A stretch of 33,864 nt of DNA, from contig JAKOTZ010000127.1 of the NCBI GenBank assembly GCA_029776995.1, positions 1-33,864 of the forward strand. The letters are read 5' to 3'. Both the position numbers and the translations under genes were made by a program. This stretch comes from Candidatus Hydrogenedentota bacterium (GTDB lineage Bacteria; Hydrogenedentota; Hydrogenedentia; Hydrogenedentales; CAITNO01). Below, piece by piece: positions 17,622-24,996 of the stretch. A model generated the notes under the pieces. That model ran no database searches, had not been told where the DNA came from, and saw only the letters and a program-made list of their open reading frames with translations. Each line of letters opens with the position of its first letter. Positions within the stretch are counted from its first letter, which is position 1.

Positions 17622-18029
17622 TCAGAAATGGCGTTCGATATAGTCCAGCGCGGCCTCCAGGCTGGGGAGAATTTTGGTGCAATACCGCACCATCCAGGGG
17701 GACATGTCCTGAAAAGAAAATGGGCTGAAAGCAATCACAAATTTACCCAGGTCGTGCGCGGCATAAAAAACCTCCATGGAGGTACCTATGGAAGGCTTGC
17801 AGTAATTTACCAGCAGGATATCGGCATCCCGGACATCCTGGAGGTCAAATTCCACGATTTCGTTCGCGCTGTCCAGCTCACGGTCGCGGAAGTTTCGCCG
17901 CATGGGATCCAGCAGGATAAAGCGACCCGCAAGGCGCTCCTTGGCCCGCTGGCGCCAGGGGACCGACTCTTCCGCTGAAGCGTCCATGATAGGCCCGCTG
18001 AGGTAAATCTTTTTTGCCTGGTTCGTCAT
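17622..18029 (-). CDS. Nucleoside 2-deoxyribosyltransferase-like protein
   Basis: A 135-residue, Rossmann-like protein. Seen: the opening strand IYLSGPI (8-14), DLQDVRDADILLVN (62-75) and PSIGTSMEVFYA (79-90), where Glu86 sits at the place of the catalytic nucleophile in N-deoxyribosyltransferases. The family (including DUF4406-type and DNPH1/Rcl-like proteins) cleaves or exchanges the N-glycosidic bond of deoxynucleosides or nucleotides. The C-terminal half (FAFSPF-type stretch, then helices) lacks features that fix the substrate. It sits 29 bases upstream of purE and 28 bases after the aldo/keto reductase gene, so a role in nucleotide salvage would fit but is inference. Confidence 0.75.
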   Translation of the reverse strand: MTNQAKKIYLSGPIMDASAEESVPWRQRAKERLAGRFILLDPMRRNFRDRELDSANEIVEFDLQDVRDADILLVNYCKPSIGTSMEVFYAAHDLGKFVIAFSPFSFQDMSPWMVRYCTKILPSLEAALDYIERHF

Positions 18030-18057
18030 GGGATCTGTATTCTCCCGAAGCTTTCCG

Positions 18058-19050
18058 TCAGGCGAGGGGCCAGTCCTGCTCTACCCAGGTCCGGATCTGC
18101 TGAACCTCATCATCATCCAGGATCAGATCCCCCGCCGCGGCATTTTCGATGACCTGGCTTTCGGACCGGGCACCTGCCAGGGCGGTAGTCATGCCCGGCT
18201 GCGCGACCAGCCAGGCGAGAAAGACCTGTCCCAGGGTAGCCCCATGGCGTTCCGCAATGGGGCGTGTCTTTTCGAGCAGGTCCCAGACCTTAACACGGTT
18301 TTCCCTGCTGAACAGGGGTTTGGTCCGGCGCAGATCGCCTTCCGGAAACTCGCGGTCCGGCGTAACTTTTCCGGTCAGCAACCCCTGCGCAATGGGGCTG
18401 TACGCCAAAATTCCGATCTGATGCTCCCGGCAGAAGGGCAGGACATCTTTCTCAATCTTCCTGACCAGGGCGCTGTATTCCGGCTGGTCCGAAACGATCT
18501 CGCCATGCCGCAGGCATTCTTCCATCATGGCAGGCGTGAAATTGCTGACGCCGGCATACCGGATTTTGCCTTCTTTTTTCAGGTCCATCAGCGCGCCCAT
18601 GGTATCGGCCAGGGGCGTGGTGGAGTCCGGCCAGTGGCACTGATACAGGTCGATGCAATCCACGCCCAGGCGGCGCAGGCTCTGTTCACATTCCCACCGG
18701 ATGGATTCCGGGCGGAGATTTTTGTAAATGGCCCTCGGGTTCCCGTCATTGTCCCGGGTATCGAAGAATTTTTCACCCTCAGCCAGGTCCCAGCGGAGTC
18801 CACATTTGGTGGCAATAATAACTTTGTCGCGCCTGTCCGCGATGGCCCTGCCGACCACCCGCTCACTGTGCCCCATACCGTAAATGGGCGCCGTATCAAT
18901 AAGCGTCATCCCGTGGTCAACCGCGGCATGGATGGCCCGAACGGCCTCGTCGTCCTGCGTTCCCCCCCACAGCCAGCCGCCGATCGCCCATGCCCCGAAA
19001 GAAATCACCGGAACATTCAGGTCACTGGTACCCAATTGACGAAATTTCAT
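18058..19050 (-). CDS. Aldo/keto reductase
   Basis: A 330-residue (alpha/beta)8-barrel NADPH-dependent oxidoreductase. The catalytic tetrad is complete: Asp52 and Tyr57 in DTAPIYG, Lys82 in ATKCG and His139 in YQCHWPD. Further family signs are RLGVDCIDLYQ, KIRYAGVSNF and the C-terminal cofactor region LAGARSESQVIENA. The WGGTQDDE stretch near the N-terminus and DTAPIYGMGHSE are typical of the group that includes YajO/YghZ-like and plant-type reductases; the substrate cannot be told. The ATG has AGGAGG 6 bases upstream. The gene follows the LysM protein gene by 39 bases in a likely operon. Confidence 0.93.
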   Translation of the reverse strand: MKFRQLGTSDLNVPVISFGAWAIGGWLWGGTQDDEAVRAIHAAVDHGMTLIDTAPIYGMGHSERVVGRAIADRRDKVIIATKCGLRWDLAEGEKFFDTRDNDGNPRAIYKNLRPESIRWECEQSLRRLGVDCIDLYQCHWPDSTTPLADTMGALMDLKKEGKIRYAGVSNFTPAMMEECLRHGEIVSDQPEYSALVRKIEKDVLPFCREHQIGILAYSPIAQGLLTGKVTPDREFPEGDLRRTKPLFSRENRVKVWDLLEKTRPIAERHGATLGQVFLAWLVAQPGMTTALAGARSESQVIENAAAGDLILDDDEVQQIRTWVEQDWPLA

Positions 19051-19089
19051 AGCGTGCCTCCTGTATGTTGTTACCCGGCGGATATGCTG

Positions 19090-21216
19090 TTACTGTTCCG
19101 GCTGGGCCGATTCAGCGGATTCCCCCGCCTTGACCGGCACCTTCAGCCTGGACCCGAGCTTAACCAGATTTTTATCCTGGATATTGTTAATCCGCATCAG
19201 TTCCGCCTGACTGATGCCATAACGGGCGGAGATCCGCCCCAACGTATCACCGGGCTGCACCACATAAATTTCATAGGCTGTTTCATCAGCAGCTGAAACA
19301 GAAACGGTTGGATCCGGGGATTTTATTTCTTGCTGCCCCTCAGCCGCAGGCGTGGATTCCGGGACAGCCGGCGCCGCGTCCGAGCCGGGGGCAGGATTGG
19401 CGCCTTCGTCCACGGCAGGCGCCGATGGGGCGGCCTGATTCGCGTCCGCGGCATCATCTGCCTGACGGTATATTCTGAGCACGGTCCCCGCGACAATACG
19501 GTTCGCATCCGTAATCCCGTTCCACGCTTTCAGGTCAGCCAGCGGGACCCCGTATTTTTGGGCGATGGTGGAAAGTCCCTCCCCCGGTTCTATACGGTGC
19601 TCAATGAATGGCGTATCCGGAGGCGGTAAGACGGCGGAAGACTCCGCCGAAGCTCCCTGTGCTTCGGAGACAGACTCCCCTGCCTGGGAAACAGGAGCCG
19701 TCTCCGTACCGCCCTCCTGTCCTGCTTCGGACGCAACGGCCTGATCGGCCTGCGCTTCCGGCGACGGCGGAGCAGCAGGTTCTTCCGTCTTTTCCGACAC
19801 ATCATGCGCGGGGCTGCCTGTATCCGTCCGCGGTGAAGGTTCTGACTCCGTCTCGGAGTCGGCATCTGCTCCTGAAACCGGCTTTTCCGGGGCAGGGGCG
19901 GTCGAAACGGTATCTGTGGTGATCCCCCCCGTCGTTTCAGCCTCTCCCGGCTCTGCAGCCTGGGGAGCATGCTCCGGAACAGACGGGACGGTTTGACTGC
20001 CATGATCCGAATCCGGCCTGCCGGGAGTTTCTGAAGAAGCGGGTTCGGCTTTTTCCGGAGCAGCCGCCGCCCGCCCGGCGTAGCGTTGCCGGAAACGTTC
20101 GAGCCGCTCCGCGCTCTGCCGCAGCTGCTCGGCCGGCAGCCCGGCGAGGTTGAAGGACATCAGCACCCCCACGGCCGTATCCTGACGGTCGAAATCAACC
20201 AGCGCGGCGTCACATCCGGCCGCCAGGCAGCGAACGGCGAGCGATGAAATGTCTTCCTCTCCGGCAATTTCAACCGGATCCAAAGCATCCCCCAGGATCA
20301 GCCCGTCATACTGCCATTTCTGGCGCAACAAGTCCCGGACAATGACGGGAGAGGCACAGGCGGGCCGGGGCGGCTTTCTGGCATCAAGGGCAGGCACCGC
20401 AATCTGTCCGACCACCAACGCCGGAGATCCCGCCTGTATGGCCTGAAGAAACGGTTCCACGGACCGCGCCAGGAGATCAAAATCGCTTTCCGTGATCAGA
20501 GGTAATCCTTCCGGCGAATAGCTGTCCGGAGCGCCGGGAAACGACCATGCCGCGACGGCCATACCATTTTCAAGCAGGAACCGGTTCAGGTTCAACCCCA
20601 CCTGAACGGCATCCGCCGGCGGCATAGAAATGCCGAAAAAGTCCACTGCCTGAGACACGGATCCGCCTTTGGGGGAAGCATAGGCCAGACAGGGACCGAA
20701 CCAGCCTGAAACTTCCCACTGCCGAAGGGTTTCGAGAAGTCCCGCGGCAAGCAGTTCTGTTGCCGCCTGCCCCTCCCGGGAATCCGGAACTGACAGCATC
20801 CCCTTTTCCCCCGCCGTATCCAACAGCACCGCGGGAGCATTTCGCAAGCCATTCAGCACGGCAATGGCTTCCCGCATTATTCTTGGGTCTCCGCCGCCAT
20901 CAGCGCGCAGCACTACGACAGCCGGGCGCAGCTCAACAATAACGTCCCGCCAGAGATACCGAAACGTATCCGGACGTAACACCGGAATAATGTGTCGTCC
21001 CTGTTCCCCTTCGATGTTCTGGAGGGTAGTGGATGCATTGAGGGGGTTCTCCGGAAACTGCCGGACTTCAGCAACAGGCGCCGTTCCCTGTTCACGGGCG
21101 CCGAACAGCGCCATGAACAGGTACATGATGCCCATGCCCAATGCGAACCCGAGAATAAACGTCATAACCAGCGATACAGAACCGCCGTATGATTTTCTGC
21201 GCCGATAATACGCCAT
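19090..21216 (-). CDS. Membrane-anchored LysM protein with a degenerate GH3 (NagZ-like) domain
   Basis: Predicted 708 residues from the ATG at 21216 (AAGGTG upstream; the track start at 21255 adds 13 residues). Order seen: a basic cytoplasmic start, one membrane anchor (about 14-38), a barrel-like domain (75-380), a long acidic Pro/Ala/Glu/Ser linker (382-537), LysM1 (538-585), a 62-residue linker and LysM2 (648-696). LysM repeats bind N-acetylglucosamine in peptidoglycan. The barrel aligns with family GH3 beta-N-acetylglucosaminidases: FPGAPDSYSPEGLPLI stands where NagZ has FPGHGDTDVDSHYGLPLV, and GLILGDALDPVEI carries Asp310 at the nucleophile place. The Lys-His and Asp-Ser-His residues used for binding and acid-base catalysis are missing, so it is probably a non-catalytic wall-binding protein facing the periplasm. 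First gene of a likely six-gene operon. Confidence 0.8.
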   Translation of the reverse strand: MAYYRRRKSYGGSVSLVMTFILGFALGMGIMYLFMALFGAREQGTAPVAEVRQFPENPLNASTTLQNIEGEQGRHIIPVLRPDTFRYLWRDVIVELRPAVVVLRADGGGDPRIMREAIAVLNGLRNAPAVLLDTAGEKGMLSVPDSREGQAATELLAAGLLETLRQWEVSGWFGPCLAYASPKGGSVSQAVDFFGISMPPADAVQVGLNLNRFLLENGMAVAAWSFPGAPDSYSPEGLPLITESDFDLLARSVEPFLQAIQAGSPALVVGQIAVPALDARKPPRPACASPVIVRDLLRQKWQYDGLILGDALDPVEIAGEEDISSLAVRCLAAGCDAALVDFDRQDTAVGVLMSFNLAGLPAEQLRQSAERLERFRQRYAGRAAAAPEKAEPASSETPGRPDSDHGSQTVPSVPEHAPQAAEPGEAETTGGITTDTVSTAPAPEKPVSGADADSETESEPSPRTDTGSPAHDVSEKTEEPAAPPSPEAQADQAVASEAGQEGGTETAPVSQAGESVSEAQGASAESSAVLPPPDTPFIEHRIEPGEGLSTIAQKYGVPLADLKAWNGITDANRIVAGTVLRIYRQADDAADANQAAPSAPAVDEGANPAPGSDAAPAVPESTPAAEGQQEIKSPDPTVSVSAADETAYEIYVVQPGDTLGRISARYGISQAELMRINNIQDKNLVKLGSRLKVPVKAGESAESAQPEQ

Positions 21217-21260
21217 GAGACACCTTTTCGTACGGAAGGAGTGAAGTTTGCACATTATTA

Positions 21261-21289
21261 TTGCACTTTTGGGGCAAAAAGAGTAAAAT
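21261..21289 (+). promoter_or_regulatory. Sigma70-type promoter for the small protein and GGDEF operon
   Basis: TTGCAC and TAAAAT separated by exactly 17 bases, in an AT-rich gap between divergent genes. Transcription would begin near 21296, about 35 bases before the ATG at 21331. A second -10-like word (TATATA) follows at once. The divergent LysM gene starts at 21216, so the same 114-base gap must also hold its promoter, which I cannot place. Confidence 0.65.
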
Positions 21290-21330
21290 TGTATATAGAG
21301 CGAGAACGAGAACGGATGAAAGGATGGGTT

Positions 21331-21558
21331 ATGAAGCCGCGTATATTGTGGCGGGTGTTGGCGGTGTGTGTGATCCTGAGTGTGGTTACGCTGTGGTGGG
21401 CTCCCGCAGCCTCAGCACAGTCAGCAGACCAGAAACTGGCCACCCAGTCCGGGCTGGGATCAAAACAGCTCGACAAAGATAAACTCCCCGGGAAACTTGA
21501 GTTCGGCATCACCGCGGCGTCCGTGATCGGAGCAATCGCCGCAATCAAGTACTTGTAA
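21331..21558 (+). CDS. Small secreted or membrane protein, 75 residues
   Basis: No family recognised. The ATG at 21331 is chosen because AAAGGA lies 6 bases upstream and it gives a classical signal peptide: basic MKPR, a hydrophobic run, and an ASAQ-type cleavage site near residue 29. The track start at 21241 lies upstream of the -10 box and is unlikely. The mature part is only about 45 residues: a polar stretch (DQKLATQSGLGSKQLDKDKLPGK) followed by a C-terminal hydrophobic segment (FGITAASVIGAIAAIKYL) that could insert in a membrane or form an amphipathic helix. First gene after a good promoter and 27 bases before the GGDEF gene, in the same frame, with a single TAA and nine codons between them. 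Confidence 0.65.
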   Translation: MKPRILWRVLAVCVILSVVTLWWAPAASAQSADQKLATQSGLGSKQLDKDKLPGKLEFGITAASVIGAIAAIKYL

Positions 21559-21585
21559 TTCCATGGCCTGAGCGGAACGTCAGGA

Positions 21586-22953
21586 GTGACCCATCATCCC
21601 AGGCACAAAGGGGGTAAAAGTACGCGGGTCCAGGATGTTGGCTCCGTTCCGCGGGTGTTGATTGCCGACGCCGACCCCAATACGCAGTCCGTAACGAAGA
21701 TTTATTTTGAAGACGAGGGGATGGCCGTTACGTTTGTGTCAAGCTTCAGGGAAGCCCAGGAGGAACTGTCCGGGAAGGAATACGACCTCGCGCTGATAGA
21801 TCTTGCCCTGCCCGGGGGCACCGCGCTGGAACTGCTGGAATGGATCCGAGACCAGGGGTTAACCACGGCTGCCGTGGTGCTTGCCGCATCGATGGACGTG
21901 CAGGAGGCGCTCGCGGCGCTGCACCTGGGGGCGTATGATTTTCTGCTGAAGCCGTTCCACCTCAGCCAACTGGCGTTCGCCGCCCAAAAAGCCCTGGAAC
22001 GCCGTCGTTTACTGCTGGAAAACCTCTCCTATCAGCGGGACCTGGAACGCCGTGTGGAAGAAGCAACCGCCGACCTGCGCAAGGCGAATGAAGCGCTGTA
22101 CGACACCAAAGAATACCTGGAACGCCTCCTGGACAGTTCGACCGACGCAATTTTCACCGTTGACCGGGAGTTCAACATCTCCTACACCAACCGGGGCGCC
22201 AAAGCCATGCTGGGGGATCCGGGGAACCAGCTTGAAGGCATGCCGGTCTCCGCAATCCTGGCCCGGGGCGAAAGCGAAGTCCTGGAACTGCAGGAAGACC
22301 TTCAGGTCGGGCCGGTATATTCCCATGAATCCGTGCTTCGCGCGCTGGACGGACGCCTGATCTCGGTTATCGCGTCGTGTTCCTATGTTCGGGACCAGTC
22401 GGGCAACATCCGCTCGGTCGTGGTGCTGTGCAAAGACATCACCCGCCAGAAACAACTGGAAGAAGAACTGAAAGAGCTGTCCATCAAGGATGGCCTGACC
22501 GGGCTCTACAACCACCGGTATTTCCACGAGAAACTTCGGGAAGAGCTTGAGCGCGCCCGGCGGCAGCGCCGCCCGCTGTCCATGCTGATATTTGACGTGG
22601 ACCACTTTAAGCAATATAACGACACCCACGGGCACCTGGAAGGCGACAAGGTACTGAGAACCATTGGAGAGGTGATCCGGGAACACACCCGGGGCTACGT
22701 GGACACCTGTTTCCGGTACGGCGGGGATGAGTTTGTTGTACTGCTGCCAGACACCGATGAAAGTCAGGCCGAAGGCGTCGCGGAACGGATCCGCCTCGCG
22801 TTTGAAGAAAAGAAGTTCGGCGACTGCACGCTCAGCGTGGGGGTGATGGAATACCGCGACGAGATATCCCCGGAAAGCTTTTTCGCAAAAGCCGACCAGA
22901 TCATGTATGATGCCAAACGCGCGGGGGGAAACCGGGTATACTCGGTCCGGTAA
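21586..22953 (+). CDS. Response regulator with PAS and GGDEF domains (predicted diguanylate cyclase)
   Basis: A 455-residue cytoplasmic signalling protein. Receiver domain about 22-135: acidic pocket DAD, phosphoacceptor Asp72 in ALIDLALPGG and Lys122 in LLKPF. A coiled coil (about 136-180) leads to a PAS domain (about 180-295, starting LLDSSTDAIFTVD), then a GGDEF domain (about 300-455) with DVDHFKQYND for metal and GTP and an intact GGDEF at 379-383, so it should make c-di-GMP. The inhibitory site is not canonical: RGYVD replaces RxxD at the expected distance. The GTG start is the first possible codon after the upstream stop; AGGA touches it with no spacer, so the start is not certain. No histidine kinase is nearby. 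Confidence 0.88.
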   Translation: MTHHPRHKGGKSTRVQDVGSVPRVLIADADPNTQSVTKIYFEDEGMAVTFVSSFREAQEELSGKEYDLALIDLALPGGTALELLEWIRDQGLTTAAVVLAASMDVQEALAALHLGAYDFLLKPFHLSQLAFAAQKALERRRLLLENLSYQRDLERRVEEATADLRKANEALYDTKEYLERLLDSSTDAIFTVDREFNISYTNRGAKAMLGDPGNQLEGMPVSAILARGESEVLELQEDLQVGPVYSHESVLRALDGRLISVIASCSYVRDQSGNIRSVVVLCKDITRQKQLEEELKELSIKDGLTGLYNHRYFHEKLREELERARRQRRPLSMLIFDVDHFKQYNDTHGHLEGDKVLRTIGEVIREHTRGYVDTCFRYGGDEFVVLLPDTDESQAEGVAERIRLAFEEKKFGDCTLSVGVMEYRDEISPESFFAKADQIMYDAKRAGGNRVYSVR

Positions 22954-22999
22954 GGGGAAATCGACGCGCACGCAAAAAGGCAACAGCGGGAGCCAATCC

Positions 23000-23821
23000 A
23001 TGAAACTGGGAATCTGCAACGAGATTTTTAAGGAATGGAATGACATCGAACGGACGATCCATTATGTCCGGGAAATCGGCTACGATGGGCTCGAGATTGC
23101 GCCCTTCACGCTGGCGCCCTACGTAACGGAGATATCCGACCAGACCCGGCGTCAAATCACACGCGCCGCCAGCGCGGCGGGCCTGGATATTCTGGGAATC
23201 CACTGGGTATTTGTCGGCCCGAAACCTGAAGAGGTTTACCTGACCCATCCCGACCCGGAGGTCAGGCGGTTCACGGCACAATACCTGATTGATCTGGTCC
23301 GCTTCTGCGGAGATATCGGAGGGCGGATTCTGGTTTTCGGTTCGCCCAGGCAGCGAAACGTCCTTCGGGACGTGACCTATAACCAGGCTTTCGGCTGGGC
23401 GAGGGAAGTCTTTGAGCAGGCGCTGCCCGCCTGCGAACAGCACGGCGTAACCATCTGCATGGAACAGCTGACCCACCTGGAAACCAATTTCTGCCAGACG
23501 CCGGAAGAAACGGTGGAACTGATTGAAGCGATCAACCACCCGAATTTCCAGCTGCTGCTGGACACAAAGGCGATGTCCTTTCTGCCGGAAGACCGGCCGA
23601 CGGTGATCCGGAAATATGGAAAATACCTGAAACATTACCACGCCAATGACGCCAACATGCACGGTCCGGGGTGGGGTGATGTGGATTTCGGCCCGATTTT
23701 TGACGCGCTATACGATATAAACTATACAGGATATGTTTCTGTGGAAGTATTCCGTTTTGAGGCGGGACCGGAGGCCATAGCCACCCGCAGCCTGGAATAT
23801 CTGAAACGCTTTCTGCGTTAG
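23000..23821 (+). CDS. Sugar phosphate isomerase/epimerase-like TIM-barrel protein
   Basis: A 273-residue protein of the xylose isomerase-like (AP endonuclease 2) TIM-barrel group. The ATG at 23000 (MKLGICNEIF) is preferred to the track start at 22907, because the latter overlaps the GGDEF gene and adds a non-conserved basic stretch; GGGAG lies upstream of 23000. Candidate metal ligands in the usual order are Glu155 (CMEQL), Asp188 (LLDTKAM), His214 (HYHAND) and Glu249 (SVEVF). Known members convert ketoses, inosose or hydroxypyruvate, and sequence alone does not show which. It lies 46 bases after the GGDEF gene and 24 bases before pdxH. Confidence 0.85.
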   Translation: MKLGICNEIFKEWNDIERTIHYVREIGYDGLEIAPFTLAPYVTEISDQTRRQITRAASAAGLDILGIHWVFVGPKPEEVYLTHPDPEVRRFTAQYLIDLVRFCGDIGGRILVFGSPRQRNVLRDVTYNQAFGWAREVFEQALPACEQHGVTICMEQLTHLETNFCQTPEETVELIEAINHPNFQLLLDTKAMSFLPEDRPTVIRKYGKYLKHYHANDANMHGPGWGDVDFGPIFDALYDINYTGYVSVEVFRFEAGPEAIATRSLEYLKRFLR

Positions 23822-23845
23822 GAACTATCCAATTCGGAAAGAACC

Positions 23846-24442
23846 ATGCAGACAATTCCCCAGGAACCTGATCCTTTCACGCTGTTCACCGCGTGGTACG
23901 CAGAAGCGGAGGCATGCGAGGCCATAGATGACCACACCGCGGTGGCCCTGGCCACGTGCGGCGCGGATGGCCAGCCGGACGCGCGCATGGTGCTGCTGAA
24001 AGGATACGATACGAAAGGATTTGTTTTTTACACGAACCTGACCAGCCCGAAAGCCCGGCAGCTGCAGGAGAATCCCCGGGCCTGCCTGTGCTTCTACTGG
24101 ATGCCGCTGGAAAAGCAGGTGCGCATCCGGGGGAGCATCGAACCGGTAACCGACGCCGAGGCCGACGCTTACTTTTCGACCCGCCCGCGGCAAAGCCAGA
24201 TTGGCGCGTGGGCGTCAAAGCAATCCCAGACGCTGGAAGGCCGGTTCGAGCTGGAAAAACGGATCATCAAATATGGCGCGCGGTTCGCGCTGGGATCCAT
24301 CCCCCGTCCGCCATTCTGGTCCGGATTCCGCCTCCGGCCGGAAGAAATTGAATTCTGGCTGAAAATGCCGTATCGTCTTCATGATCGGGTGCTGTACACG
24401 CGCGGAGAATCCGGGTGGGAATCCCGGCGTCTCTTTCCGTAG
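23846..24442 (+). CDS. pdxH: Pyridoxamine/pyridoxine 5'-phosphate oxidase PdxH
   Basis: PdxH oxidises PNP or PMP to pyridoxal 5'-phosphate with FMN and oxygen. The 198 residues fit a slightly shortened family member. Seen: the FMN-binding split-barrel segments (ARMVLLKGYD, GFVFYTNLTSPKARQL, CFYWMPLEKQVRIRG) and the C-terminal signature with PPFWSGFRLRPEEIEFW and RLHDRVLY. The need for oxygen would be notable if the organism is anaerobic, which the window does not decide. It is followed after 10 bases by a small membrane protein gene. Confidence 0.95.
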   Translation: MQTIPQEPDPFTLFTAWYAEAEACEAIDDHTAVALATCGADGQPDARMVLLKGYDTKGFVFYTNLTSPKARQLQENPRACLCFYWMPLEKQVRIRGSIEPVTDAEADAYFSTRPRQSQIGAWASKQSQTLEGRFELEKRIIKYGARFALGSIPRPPFWSGFRLRPEEIEFWLKMPYRLHDRVLYTRGESGWESRRLFP

Positions 24443-24445
24443 GAG
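24441..24445 (+). promoter_or_regulatory. Shine-Dalgarno site deciding the start of the four-span membrane protein
   Basis: AGGAG follows the pdxH stop and lies 7 bases before the ATG at 24453. It rules out the longer track start at 24381, which would overlap pdxH. Confidence 0.7.
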
Positions 24446-24452
24446 CACGGCA

Positions 24453-24983
24453 ATGACGCTGTACTATATCTGCATAGCGGCAGGCTTTGCGGCATGGTTG
24501 CTGATTGCCCTGGGATCGGTCCGGAAAACGTGGAAACGTCCCGCGGACCGCCTGCACAGGCTCCAGACGGAAGGCGTCCTGATGCTGCTTTTCGGAATGT
24601 TCGCGGCATGGGCGCTTTTTGACCGCCAGTGGGGCATTGACCGCGAACGGACCAGCGCGTTCGCCTACTGGTTCACCCACGGAGAACGGGGACTGTTCTG
24701 GATTGGGCAGCTGCTGCTGTTTATGGCCTATTTTCTGGAGCGGCGCCCCCGCCCCGGACTGAGGCCCTGGCCATCCGGAATCCGGTTGATTTCAGTGGCA
24801 GGCATCACCGCCGGGCTTTGCGGCGCGGTATTGGGTTTGTTCGCGCTGAATCCTTCAGCGTGGACACTCCCCTGGTCATGGTCCCGCGAATGGTGGTCCC
24901 TGGGGCTGATTCCCTTTGCCGCGCAGTACGCCAGGGAAGGCTGGACGGTATTATCTGAAGCAGGAACCGTTAATAACTTATAA
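24453..24983 (+). CDS. Uncharacterised four-span membrane protein
   Basis: A 176-residue inner-membrane protein that I do not recognise. Hydrophobic segments are seen at about residues 3-23, 41-57, 78-94 and 111-130, with a fifth weaker one near 147-160. A short basic loop (RKTWKRPADRLHRL) follows the first segment and would face the cytoplasm. Trp is frequent in the third and last parts. No catalytic motif is seen. It is packed between pdxH (10 bases) and hisG (13 bases), so it belongs to the same transcript, but nothing links its role to them. Confidence 0.7.
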   Translation: MTLYYICIAAGFAAWLLIALGSVRKTWKRPADRLHRLQTEGVLMLLFGMFAAWALFDRQWGIDRERTSAFAYWFTHGERGLFWIGQLLLFMAYFLERRPRPGLRPWPSGIRLISVAGITAGLCGAVLGLFALNPSAWTLPWSWSREWWSLGLIPFAAQYAREGWTVLSEAGTVNNL

Positions 24984-24996
24984 ACAGGATCATTGT

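Noticed and set aside
18028-19296. A 422-codon plus-strand ORF
   Set aside because: It is antisense to the aldo/keto reductase gene, whose catalytic tetrad is intact.
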